This document shows, piece by piece, positions 1 to 6,377 of a stretch of DNA of 9,495 nucleotides. Source of the stretch: Melioribacter roseus (lineage in GTDB: Bacteria; Bacteroidota; Ignavibacteria; Ignavibacteriales; Melioribacteraceae). Made by a program: the position numbers and the translations under genes. The first letter of the stretch is position 1; each line of letters opens with the position of its first letter. The notes beneath the pieces were generated by a model. The model saw nothing but the letters and a program-made list of their open reading frames with translations, did not search any database and was not told the DNA's origin. The DNA lies in contig DYHC01000053.1 of the NCBI GenBank assembly GCA_020724325.1, forward strand, positions 1 to 9,495, in the 5' to 3' direction.

Positions 1-389
1 AGTGGACAAAGGAACAATTATACTACACAAATTTGCTTTTACAAAAGATTCCCAAGAAATACAGATTTTATTACAACAGCCGTCTGGTTAAAAACAGAGT
101 TTTTAAACCAGGATTATTGCGAATGATTTTAAGCGATCCATCAGAAGCAGTTGAATCGTCATATATTTTACCGGAGCTGAATAAAAAATTCAGATTGGTA
201 CAACTAAAAGAATACGGTGGTACAATTCTTCACTTATTATTTAACGGAATTGCACACAATTTTTTAAATGTTGCAACGGAACCTTTGGATATTATTGAAA
301 AATGTATCCAATTCGAGAGCAATTTATTACATTTACAAAAAATCAAAAGTGATTTTATATTTGCAGTGTATAAAAAAGAATTAGAATGA
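1..389 (+). CDS. Class I SAM-dependent methyltransferase, C-terminal part (5' end outside window)
   Basis: The reading frame is open from the left edge (first full codon at 3) to a TGA at 387-389, so about 128 C-terminal residues are visible and the N-terminus is missing. An internal TTG at 33 could be called as a start, but the frame is coding-like upstream of it. The fragment has a D-P-S-E-A-V stretch (about visible residues 45-50), an I-L-P-E-L segment and a Y-G-G-T-I-L-H-L-L-F strand (about 71-80). From memory, this arrangement is typical of the C-terminal half of a group of class I methyltransferases near glycosyltransferase or cell-surface genes. The SAM-binding GxGxG motif would lie outside the window, so the reaction and substrate cannot be named. 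The stop codon overlaps the start of the next gene (ATGA at 386-389), which points to cotranscription and translational coupling. Family assignment is moderate; it rests on remembered motifs. Confidence 0.62.
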   Translation, partial: WTKEQLYYTNLLLQKIPKKYRFYYNSRLVKNRVFKPGLLRMILSDPSEAVESSYILPELNKKFRLVQLKEYGGTILHLLFNGIAHNFLNVATEPLDIIEKCIQFESNLLHLQKIKSDFIFAVYKKELE

Positions 390-1636
390 AATTTATTTCA
401 ATCCTTTTGCTTTTCGCTGCTTCACTCTTTGCCCAGTCCAAGCTTATTATTTATATGGACCTTCAGCAAGCAGATCATCTTAAGGCATACGGCGTTACTT
501 TCAATGCAATAATAGATGGGTACACGGGCGATTGGCTCCTAAATTACCGCGGCGGTTCCTTTATGTTCGATTACTCGGATCAACTTGCTTTAAAATGCCG
601 CCTAAAAGGTGTTTCGTTTTCTCAATTATCTAATGAAGAAGCAATTCAATTATATGCATTTGTTCAAAGTGAAGAACAGAACATGGATGTTGTACGGCTC
701 GAAAAAGCTCCTAATATTGCTGTTTACGTTCCGCCCGGATTTCAACCTTGGGACGACGCCGTTATGCTTGCACTCGATTATGCCGAAGTAAAATACGATA
801 AAATCTGGGTTGAAGAAATTTTACGTGGCGACCTTGAAAAATACGACTGGCTCCACTCTCACCACGAAGATTTCACCGGTCAGTTCGGTAAGTTTTACGC
901 ATCATTCAGCGGCGCTGCATGGTACATCGAGCAGCAGCTTTTATATGAACGTGAAGCAAAAAAACTCGGCTTCAAAAAAGTTTCTGATATGGAAAAAGCT
1001 GTGGTTGAAGCTATTAAAAATTATGTGGGCAAAGGCGGCTTTCTCTTTGCTATGTGTTCTGCAACCGATTCGTTCGACATAACTCTTTCTGCAATGAATG
1101 TTGATATAGTAGATCGTATGTACGATGGAGATCCGCCCGATCCAGATGCTCAAAGCAAACTCGATTATTCCAATACACTTGCTTTCGAAAATTTTACTCT
1201 GGAGATGAATCCACTTGTATATGAATACAGCGATATTGATATTCAACCACTTGAAGTAGGCGACCAGAGAAATGACTATTTTTCGTTGTTCGATTTTTCA
1301 GCAAAGTACGACCCCGTTCCAACTATGCTAACACAAAATCATGTTAATGTAATAGCGGGTTTTATGGGGCAAACAACTATGTACAGAAAAAAAACTATTA
1401 AAAATTCTGTCTACATTTTGGGTGAACGCGCAGGAACCGATCAGGTTAAATATATTCATGGTAATTACGGACGGGGAACATTTACATTTTACGGCGGGCA
1501 CGATCCGGAAGATTATCAGCATGCTGTTGGTGATCCGCCCACGGATTTAAGTCTTTTTAAGAATTCGCCTGGATACAGATTAATACTTAATAACATTCTA
1601 TTTCCGGCAGCTAAAAAGAAAGAGCAGAAAACGTAG
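386..1636 (+). CDS. Exported glutamine-amidotransferase-like protein of unknown function (often auto-named 'asparagine synthetase B')
   Basis: This is a 416-residue protein with a short N-terminal signal peptide (residues 1 to about 17: K at 3, hydrophobic 4-15, then A-Q), so it is probably exported. It resembles a family well conserved in Bacteroidota that pipelines label 'asparagine synthetase B'. Neither the N-terminal Cys nucleophile nor the ATP-binding synthetase domain of true AsnB is present. Landmarks are N-Y-R-G-G-S-F (53-59), W-L-H-S-H-H-E-D-F-T-G (155-165), G-G-F-L-F-A-M-C-S-A-T-D-S-F-D (217-231), a Q-N-H (317-319) and a final G-R-G-T-F-T-F-Y-G-G-H-D-P-E-D (362-376). Cys224 on a strand-turn, together with His372, suggests a class I GATase or ThuA-like fold; this is inference. 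The start overlaps the methyltransferase stop and no clear Shine-Dalgarno site is seen, consistent with coupling. No enzymatic function should be assumed. Confidence 0.8.
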   Translation: MKFISILLLFAASLFAQSKLIIYMDLQQADHLKAYGVTFNAIIDGYTGDWLLNYRGGSFMFDYSDQLALKCRLKGVSFSQLSNEEAIQLYAFVQSEEQNMDVVRLEKAPNIAVYVPPGFQPWDDAVMLALDYAEVKYDKIWVEEILRGDLEKYDWLHSHHEDFTGQFGKFYASFSGAAWYIEQQLLYEREAKKLGFKKVSDMEKAVVEAIKNYVGKGGFLFAMCSATDSFDITLSAMNVDIVDRMYDGDPPDPDAQSKLDYSNTLAFENFTLEMNPLVYEYSDIDIQPLEVGDQRNDYFSLFDFSAKYDPVPTMLTQNHVNVIAGFMGQTTMYRKKTIKNSVYILGERAGTDQVKYIHGNYGRGTFTFYGGHDPEDYQHAVGDPPTDLSLFKNSPGYRLILNNILFPAAKKKEQKT

Positions 1637-1640
1637 GCTG

Positions 1641-1771
1641 GGTACTTGATACTAAATAAAAGATTCTCGATACAAGATTCTTGATGCAAGAATCTTGATG
1701 CTGGATAGTGGATTCTGGATATTGGATTCCAGATGCTGGATGATAAAAAATATCCAGTATCAAGCATCCAA
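1641..1771. repeat. Degenerate, phase-locked 7-bp repeat array with two hairpins
   Basis: From 1641 to 1745 the sequence reads as 15 consecutive 7-bp units with no insertion or deletion. Twelve of the 15 begin with GAT (at 1648, 1662, 1669, 1676, 1683, 1697, 1704, 1711, 1718, 1725, 1732, 1739), and the general form is GAT-N-CTK. A complementary run follows, with ATC at 1752, 1759 and 1766. Two stems result. One is a perfect 11-bp inverted repeat, 1673-1683 with 1687-1697, around a 3-nt ATG loop. The other pairs 1722-1742 with 1751-1771 around an 8-nt A-rich loop, with 16 of 21 Watson-Crick pairs plus 2 G-U. No T-run follows either stem, so neither is a textbook intrinsic terminator, although they could protect or end the upstream transcript. 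The array starts right after the stop codon at 1634-1636. Function unknown. Confidence 0.8.
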
Positions 1772-1817
1772 CAACAAGCTGAATCCATTTAGAAATTTTA
1801 CCATCTAATAGGGCAGT

Positions 1818-2477
1818 ATGAAATATCTAAAATTCAAAAACAGCAGTGAGCGGGTTCCGATAGGAAAACTTATTTGTGTAGGAAGAAACTATACGGCTCA
1901 TGCAAAAGAGCTTGGCAACGAAGTACCTGAATTCCCTATAATTTTTTTTAAGCCGGCTTCCAATGTAATTTTTTCCGGTGAAGATGTATTACATCCAGAT
2001 TATTCTAACGATCTTCAGCACGAGGTTGAGCTTGTACTGTATATTGATAACGATGTTAAGAACGCGGATGATAGCTCAGCAGAAAATGCTATAGGCGGAT
2101 ATACGGTTGGACTTGACATGACATTACGTGATTTACAACTTGAGCTAAAGAATAAAGGCGAGCCATGGACCCTTGCAAAATGTTTTGATACCGCTGCTGT
2201 ATTATCTGATGTTGTTTTGAAAAAAGATTACCGTCTAAAAGGAGTTGAAAATATTTCCCTTTCAGTTAACGGAACTCTTAAGCAGAATTCTAGTTTATCA
2301 AAAATGATTTTTTCGCCCGTTGAAATTGTGAAATATATCTCTTCAAGAATGAAGCTTGAAAAAGGCGATTTGATTTTTACCGGCACACCAGAAGGTGTTG
2401 GAAAAGTTGTGCCCGGGGATTTAATTGAAGGATCAATCGAAAACATTGGAACATTATCAACAAAGATTTCTAAATAA
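1818..2477 (+). CDS. Fumarylacetoacetate hydrolase (FAH) family protein, FAHD1/YcgM-like
   Basis: This 219-residue protein is the usual length for the short, single-domain FAH family, which cleaves C-C bonds of acylpyruvates or related 2-oxo acids in the cytoplasm with Mg2+ or Mn2+. The metal ligands are visible: Glu69 and Glu71 in H-E-V-E-L-V-L, and Asp100 in G-L-D-M-T-L-R-D. His28 and Glu31 (Y-T-A-H-A-K-E-L) sit where human FAHD1 has its catalytic His/Glu pair, and Lys121 (P-W-T-L-A-K-C-F-D) matches the conserved active-site Lys. The signature F-T-G-T-P-E-G-V-G is at 187-195. Exact substrate is unknown; acylpyruvate hydrolase or oxaloacetate decarboxylase are the closest known activities. 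The ATG at 1818 gives the expected N-terminus, with a weak AGGG a few bases upstream. It is the first gene of a tight pair with the zinc-ribbon gene (10-nt gap). Confidence 0.92.
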   Translation: MKYLKFKNSSERVPIGKLICVGRNYTAHAKELGNEVPEFPIIFFKPASNVIFSGEDVLHPDYSNDLQHEVELVLYIDNDVKNADDSSAENAIGGYTVGLDMTLRDLQLELKNKGEPWTLAKCFDTAAVLSDVVLKKDYRLKGVENISLSVNGTLKQNSSLSKMIFSPVEIVKYISSRMKLEKGDLIFTGTPEGVGKVVPGDLIEGSIENIGTLSTKISK

Positions 2478-2481
2478 GGAG
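2476..2481 (+). promoter_or_regulatory. Shine-Dalgarno AAGGAG of the FmdB-like gene
   Basis: AAGGAG overlaps the TAA stop of the preceding FAH-family gene and lies 6 nt before the ATG at 2488. It decides the start: the same frame is open further upstream to a TTG at 2425, but that extension lies inside the FAH-family gene and lacks the M-P-I-F-E-Y-x-C start typical of FmdB proteins. Confidence 0.8.
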
Positions 2482-2487
2482 TTATCT

Positions 2488-2733
2488 ATGCCTATCTTTG
2501 AATACAAATGTAACGACTGCGGTAAAAAATTTGATGTGCTTCATAAGTCATCTGTAAATCTGGAAGAAGTAATCTGTCCTGATTGCCAGTCAAAAAATTC
2601 CAAAAAACTTCTTTCATCCTTTAGTGCTTCAATAGGAAGTTCGTCTGATTACAGCGGCGGTACATGTTCCGATGGAAGCTGCGGCGTTCCATCCTACGGC
2701 GGATGCGCAAATGGAATGTGCGGAATAAATTAA
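2488..2733 (+). CDS. FmdB-family small zinc-ribbon protein
   Basis: This 81-residue protein begins M-P-I-F-E-Y-K-C-N-D-C, the hallmark of the FmdB family (putative regulatory, or zinc-binding proteins of unsettled role). One zinc ribbon is formed by Cys8, Cys11, Cys30 and Cys33 (CxxC...CPDC). After a Lys/Ser-rich linker, the tail carries a second cysteine quartet, Cys60, Cys65, Cys73 and Cys78, in a Gly/Ser-rich setting with C-x4-C-x7-C-x4-C spacing. This could bind a second metal or be redox active. It is probably cotranscribed with the FAH-family enzyme, whose stop codon overlaps this gene's ribosome binding site. FmdB proteins occur beside many unrelated enzymes, so the pairing does not give it a role. 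The family is clear, the function unknown. Confidence 0.88.
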   Translation: MPIFEYKCNDCGKKFDVLHKSSVNLEEVICPDCQSKNSKKLLSSFSASIGSSSDYSGGTCSDGSCGVPSYGGCANGMCGIN

Positions 2734-2767
2734 TTACCCAAATTATATATGAAGAGAATCAGTTTAA

Positions 2768-2820
2768 GAATACGGAACATGGATTTCGGATTTAAGATGC
2801 TTTGAAATTTAAAATCCATG
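2768..2820. repeat. Short heptad-phased repeat with 9-bp perfect inverted repeat
   Basis: Five in-phase 7-bp units begin GAA or GAT (2768, 2775, 2782, 2789, 2796), the same phase pattern as the longer array at 1641-1745. CATGGATTT (2778-2786) and AAATCCATG (2812-2820) form a perfect 9-bp inverted repeat with a 25-nt loop. It lies just after the FmdB-like gene, between convergent genes. No T-tract follows the stem, so terminator function is uncertain. It may be a decayed copy of the same element. Confidence 0.55.
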
Positions 2821-2850
2821 CTTGTCCCAATGCTTTTGCGTTTTTTGCAT

Positions 2851-2867
2851 CCCGTGTTTTTAACGGG
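2851..2867. other. Small hairpin between convergent genes
   Basis: CCCGT (2851-2855) and ACGGG (2863-2867) form a 5-bp GC-rich stem with a 7-nt T-rich loop in the 221-bp gap between the convergent FmdB-like gene and the response regulator. A weaker stem, GTTGT (2928-2932) with ACAAC (2939-2943), lies closer to the regulator's stop codon. Neither is followed by a U-tract on either strand. They may end transcription but are not classic terminators. The rest of the gap has no gene I can support. Confidence 0.35.
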
Positions 2868-2954
2868 AGAATCGGGGTCCATAAATCAAATGTTGTTTTT
2901 CAAAATCGGAAATAACATTAGTCCACTGTTGTAATATAACAACGGGCTGCAGGT

Positions 2955-3665
2955 TTAATCCTCAAAACAATAACCCGCTCCACGAATACTTTTTATATAT
3001 TTCGGATTATTTGGATCATGCTCAAAATATTTTCTTAAACGAACAATAAAATTATCAACCGTCCGGGTTTCAATTTCGGGGCTGGTATGCCATACATTCT
3101 CAAGCAATTCTTTGCGTGAAACAATCTTTCCTTTATTATCAATTAAATATTTCATAACCATAGCTTCGCGCTGTGTTAAAACAAATTTTTTTGCCCCGCT
3201 GGTACATGTCAGGTTATCAAAATTAATTTTGTTTTTTCCAAATTGAAAAACCGGCTCTACATCGGAAGAGGATTTATACCAATCTTTCCGCTTCAGCATT
3301 CCTTTTACACGCAGCAAAAGTTCTTCAAGGTGAAATGGTTTCGTCATATAATCATCTGCACCAACTTCCAAACCTTTAATTTTATCTTCCGCGGATGTTC
3401 GGGCAGTCAGCATCAAAATAGGCATCTGCGGTAATTTATCTCTAACCTTGCGCGCTATTTCGTAACCGCTATAATATGGAAGCATAACATCCAGTATGAT
3501 CAAATCATAATCTTTTGTATTCAGCTTTTCCAATGCCTCTTTCCCGTCTTTAGCCCAGTCTACCAAATAACCCTCATCGCTAAAATTGAATTCTAATCCT
3601 ACCGCAAGAGTTTCTTCATCTTCGACTAATAAAATTTTCCTACCTTTATAAATGTTACTCTCCAT
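2955..3665 (-). CDS. OmpR/PhoB-family DNA-binding response regulator
   Basis: The protein has 236 residues in two domains. The N-terminal receiver domain (about 9-125) has the acidic pocket Glu15/Asp16/Glu17, the phosphoacceptor Asp59 (I-I-L-D-V-M-L-P), Thr87 (M-L-T-A-R) and Lys109 (M-T-K-P-F). The C-terminal winged helix (about 138-235) has the OmpR/PhoB signature: V-L-T-Q-R-E near 162-167, the recognition-helix stretch R-T-V-D-N-F-I-V-R-L-R-K and the wing R-G-A-G-Y-C-F near 229-234. All catalytic residues are present, so it should be phosphorylated by the kinase encoded just upstream. Its ATG (3663-3665) lies inside the kinase gene with an 11-nt overlap, so the two are translationally coupled. 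Targets are unknown; the direct repeat near 4773-4794 is a candidate self-regulatory site. The assignment is secure at family level. Confidence 0.96.
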   Translation of the reverse strand: MESNIYKGRKILLVEDEETLAVGLEFNFSDEGYLVDWAKDGKEALEKLNTKDYDLIILDVMLPYYSGYEIARKVRDKLPQMPILMLTARTSAEDKIKGLEVGADDYMTKPFHLEELLLRVKGMLKRKDWYKSSSDVEPVFQFGKNKINFDNLTCTSGAKKFVLTQREAMVMKYLIDNKGKIVSRKELLENVWHTSPEIETRTVDNFIVRLRKYFEHDPNNPKYIKSIRGAGYCFED

Positions 3666-4680
3666 CTGTTCCAGCCATTATTTTTTCTTTTTTTGAAGTT
3701 CTTCTCAAAAGTGAATTTATATAAAACTTTTTCGACGTCATGTAGATGGGGAGTTCAATAATAAAATTTGTTCCCTTTTCTTTCCCTTCGCTGTATGCTG
3801 AAATTTTCCCCCCGTGTAATGTAATAATTTCCTTAACCCAGTATAAACCGAGACCTGTTCCTTTCACAGTGGGAATGTCTTTATTATCGATACGGCTAAA
3901 CTTCTGAAATATTTTTTTATGATATTTTTGAGAAATACCAATTCCTTTATCGCCAAACTCAACCATAAATTTTTTAGGATTACGTGAAAGCTTTACCGAT
4001 ATCTGTACCGGCTGCTTTGAATATTTAACAGCATTATCGGTAAGGTTATCAAATACTATTTGCATAGCATCCTTATCAAGCACACACTTGCATGATGCGC
4101 TGCCGTTAATATTAATAGCATCCTCAGGAATCCTGAACTGTTCCGAAGAATTTTTTACCAATTGAACTACAATCTCGTCTGCATTATAAATATGGTAATC
4201 ATGAGCTATTCTTTTTTGTTCTAAACGTGATATTTCCAAAATCGAATTGATAAGTTTATTCAACCGGTTTGCATCCTTCATCATCAATTTTAAAAATTCA
4301 TCCCTCTTTTCCGGCGGTACTTGCTTCACGTTTAATGTTTCCAAATAAAGCTGGATTGATGACAAAGGAGATTTTAGTTCGTGGGTAACATTCGCTATAA
4401 AATTATCGTACAACCTGGTTAGTTTTATTTGCACGGTGAGATTTCGAAATATAAAAAACATAGCAACTGCAATTAATGCAATTAAGATAATTCCGCCGAC
4501 AAAAATAAAAACGTTCGGGCTGTCCAGAACGATTTGAGGAGAAAGTTTATCGCCGACTTGTTTAAAAATAAGATAATTTGAAACATACCAGTAAATCCAC
4601 AAGCCGAGTAAGCCCATCCATGCAAATTGAGCAAATATAAATGCAAGGATTAGTATAAGAAGCGAATGCTTTTTTTTCAT
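3655..4680 (-). CDS. Membrane sensor histidine kinase
   Basis: This 341-residue inner-membrane kinase is the partner of the overlapping response regulator. It has two hydrophobic helices (about 7-33 and 56-78) separated by an external loop of only about 20 residues, so there is no sizeable sensing domain. Next come a HisKA helix with His100 in F-I-A-N-V-T-H-E-L-K-S-P-L, the N box D-N-L-T-D-N-A-V-K-Y (211-220), G1 D-K-G-I-G-I (244-249), F box near 258-262 and G2 G-T-G-L-G-L (274-279), all intact. The tail after about 315 is basic. No HAMP domain is obvious between the second membrane helix and the HisKA region. The signal is unknown; the short loop suggests sensing within the membrane or through another protein, as in PhoR-like kinases. 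The kinase comes before the regulator in the operon. ATG at 4680 places the first membrane helix correctly. Confidence 0.94.
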   Translation of the reverse strand: MKKKHSLLILILAFIFAQFAWMGLLGLWIYWYVSNYLIFKQVGDKLSPQIVLDSPNVFIFVGGIILIALIAVAMFFIFRNLTVQIKLTRLYDNFIANVTHELKSPLSSIQLYLETLNVKQVPPEKRDEFLKLMMKDANRLNKLINSILEISRLEQKRIAHDYHIYNADEIVVQLVKNSSEQFRIPEDAININGSASCKCVLDKDAMQIVFDNLTDNAVKYSKQPVQISVKLSRNPKKFMVEFGDKGIGISQKYHKKIFQKFSRIDNKDIPTVKGTGLGLYWVKEIITLHGGKISAYSEGKEKGTNFIIELPIYMTSKKFYINSLLRRTSKKEKIMAGTDGE

Positions 4681-4727
4681 TTATCTTTTGTGTCCCATTT
4701 AGCCGGAATGAGAATTCTCTGCGACTC

Positions 4728-4757
4728 TAAATATCACAGATTAATATCAAATGTCAA
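4728..4757 (-). promoter_or_regulatory. Candidate promoter for the kinase/regulator operon
   Basis: On the minus strand a perfect TTGACA (-35; plus positions 4752-4757) is followed after 16 bp by GATATT (plus 4730-4735), or after 18 bp by TATTTA (plus 4728-4733), as possible -10 boxes. The expected leader to the kinase ATG is about 40-45 nt. The -10 match is imperfect, and some members of the suspected phylum use a different promoter consensus, so this is tentative. Confidence 0.35.
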
Positions 4758-4772
4758 ATAATCAGCAGACAA

Positions 4773-4799
4773 CTTTTACATTTCTTTTACAAAATGTAA
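4773..4799. promoter_or_regulatory. Candidate response-regulator operator: 11-bp direct repeat with overlapping inverted repeat
   Basis: CTTTTACATTT (4773-4783) is followed immediately by CTTTTACAAAA (4784-4794): eight identical bases repeated at exactly 11 bp. This is the geometry of OmpR/PhoB-type tandem sites (7-bp half-site plus 4-bp A/T spacer). An 8-bp perfect inverted repeat, TTACATTT (4776-4783) with AAATGTAA (4792-4799), overlaps it. The site lies just upstream of the candidate -35 of the kinase operon and about 100 bp before the radical SAM gene, so it could control either or both. Binding is inferred from spacing only. Confidence 0.42.
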
Positions 4800-4886
4800 T
4801 CAGAAAAAACAACATAATGCATCAAAGAAAATTCATTTTTAGAGAAAGAAGCAAACACATAACCAGGAAAAAATGATATTCAAATT

Positions 4887-4892
4887 GGAGAG
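4887..4892 (+). promoter_or_regulatory. Shine-Dalgarno GGAGAG of the radical SAM gene
   Basis: GGAGAG ends 5 nt before the ATG at 4898. It supports that start, which also gives the M-K-I-L-L-V-Y-P N-terminus expected for the cobalamin-binding-type domain. Confidence 0.7.
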
Positions 4893-4897
4893 TAGCG

Positions 4898-6376
4898 ATG
4901 AAAATTTTATTAGTGTACCCGGAGACTCCTTTAACATTTTGGAGTTTTAAGGATGCATTAAAATTCGTTTCAAAAAAATCTGCTGAACCACCTTTAGGAA
5001 TCATCACCGTTGCAGCCATGCTTCCCAGCGAATGGGAAAAGAAGTTAATTGACTTAAATGTATCACAATTGGAAGATAAAGATTTACTTTGGGCAGATTA
5101 TGTTTTTTTAAGCGGTATGAACGTTCATATCAATTCCATTAGAGAAATTATTAGACGATGTAATAAACTTGGGACAAAGATTGTTGCCGGTGGTCCGTTG
5201 TTTACTACACAGTACCAGGATTTCTTAGGAATAGATCACTTCGTACTAAATGAAGCTGAGATTACACTTCCTTTATTCTTAGAAGATTTGAAAAACGGTA
5301 CGCCAAAATTTTTATATAGCGCCGGTACGTTTCCCGATATAACTCAAACGCCTATTCCGCTGTGGGAATTGCTCGATATAAAAAAATACGCTTCTCTCAG
5401 TTTACAATACTCACGCGGATGTCCATACGATTGTGAGTTTTGCAGTATTACTATGTTAAACGGAAGGCGTCCGCGTACTAAAAGCAAGGAGCAATTCTTA
5501 AGTGAACTAAACCATCTCTACAATATCGGTTACCGCGGAAGCGTTTCAATTGTTGATGATAATTTTATCGGCAACAAAAGAAAGCTGAAAGACGAAATTC
5601 TTCCGGCAATTATTGATTGGCAAAAAGAAAAAAAATACCCCTTCAGTTTTATCACGGAAGTTTCAATAAATCTTTCCGATGATGACGAACTGATCAAATT
5701 AATGGTTGACGCAGCAATAGTAAGCGTTTTTATCGGGATAGAAACACCAAATGACGAGAGTTTGAACGAATGTGGTAAGACACAAAATCTGCGCCGTAAT
5801 CTCGTATCATCGGTAAAAAAATTGCAGCAATACGGAATGATTGTCTCGGGAGGATTTATAATCGGTTTTGATAATGATCCGCCGGATATATTCGAAAAGC
5901 AGATTAACTTTATCCGAAACAGCGGAATTGTAAACGCCATGGTAGGTTTGTTAAATGCACCGACAGGAACTCATTTATATAATCGTCTAAAAAAGGAAAA
6001 CCGTCTTCTCGAAACTTTTAACGGCAATAATATGGACGGCACAACCAACATAATTCCAAAAATGAATTACCGTAAACTGATCAAAGGTTACTCGGAAATA
6101 ATTAATACGATATATTCGCCGCGTGAATACTACCGAAGGATAAAATCATTTTTACACGAGTATAATGTTCCGTCATGGAAATCTTCAATGCCTACACTAA
6201 CAGAAATAAAAGCTTTTTTCCGGCTTGTATGGATAATCGGTGTACTGGAAAAAGGAAAGCGGTATTTCTGGCGCACGTTTGTTTACAACTTATTCAAGCA
6301 GCCGAAAAAATTTTCACTTGCGATGACGCTTGCGGTTTACGGATACCACTACAGAAGAATTGCGGCGACAATCTGA
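4898..6376 (+). CDS. B12-binding-domain radical SAM enzyme (DUF4070 type)
   Basis: The protein has 492 residues. The N-terminal Rossmann-like domain (about 1-140) begins M-K-I-L-L-V-Y-P and contains T-F-W-S-F and E-P-P-L-G-I-I-T-V-A-A-M-L-P, as in cobalamin-binding radical SAM proteins. The cobalamin His motif DxHxxG is not seen, which is common in this subgroup. The radical SAM core follows, with the 4Fe-4S ligands Cys175, Cys179 and Cys182 in R-G-C-P-Y-D-C-E-F-C. Other landmarks are the V-D-D-N-F strand (219-223), F-I-G-I-E-T-P (278-284) and G-G-F-I-I-G-F-D (318-325). The region after about 350 is basic and aromatic-rich and resembles DUF4070, the C-terminal domain also found in hopanoid C-2 methylase HpnP. 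Many DUF4070 proteins are uncharacterised, and nothing nearby indicates hopanoid synthesis, so a lipid methylase role is only possible. It is a single gene between divergent and convergent neighbours. Confidence 0.9.
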   Translation: MKILLVYPETPLTFWSFKDALKFVSKKSAEPPLGIITVAAMLPSEWEKKLIDLNVSQLEDKDLLWADYVFLSGMNVHINSIREIIRRCNKLGTKIVAGGPLFTTQYQDFLGIDHFVLNEAEITLPLFLEDLKNGTPKFLYSAGTFPDITQTPIPLWELLDIKKYASLSLQYSRGCPYDCEFCSITMLNGRRPRTKSKEQFLSELNHLYNIGYRGSVSIVDDNFIGNKRKLKDEILPAIIDWQKEKKYPFSFITEVSINLSDDDELIKLMVDAAIVSVFIGIETPNDESLNECGKTQNLRRNLVSSVKKLQQYGMIVSGGFIIGFDNDPPDIFEKQINFIRNSGIVNAMVGLLNAPTGTHLYNRLKKENRLLETFNGNNMDGTTNIIPKMNYRKLIKGYSEIINTIYSPREYYRRIKSFLHEYNVPSWKSSMPTLTEIKAFFRLVWIIGVLEKGKRYFWRTFVYNLFKQPKKFSLAMTLAVYGYHYRRIAATI

Positions 6377-6377
6377 T

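Noticed and set aside
941..1246. Minus-strand open frame of 101 codons
   Set aside because: It lies entirely inside the conserved exported-protein gene on the plus strand and has a low-complexity, Ile/Phe/Cys-rich translation with no recognisable motif; it is a shadow frame.
1516..1788. Minus-strand open frame of 90 codons covering the heptad repeat
   Set aside because: The translation is the repeat read as protein plus the antisense of the upstream gene's 3' end; no start signal or family resemblance.
1641..1790. CRISPR array or classic REP element
   Set aside because: Units are 7 bp with no unique spacers, and there are no cas genes. The hairpins do not match a REP/RAYT pattern and no transposase is present.
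2425..2487. Upstream TTG start for the FmdB-like gene
   Set aside because: The strong AAGGAG at 2476-2481 and the conserved M-P-I-F-E-Y N-terminus fix the start at 2488.
5530..5940. Minus-strand open frame of 136 codons inside the radical SAM gene
   Set aside because: The plus frame carries the conserved radical SAM motifs over the same bases. The minus translation is Ser/Ile/Phe-rich without domain features.
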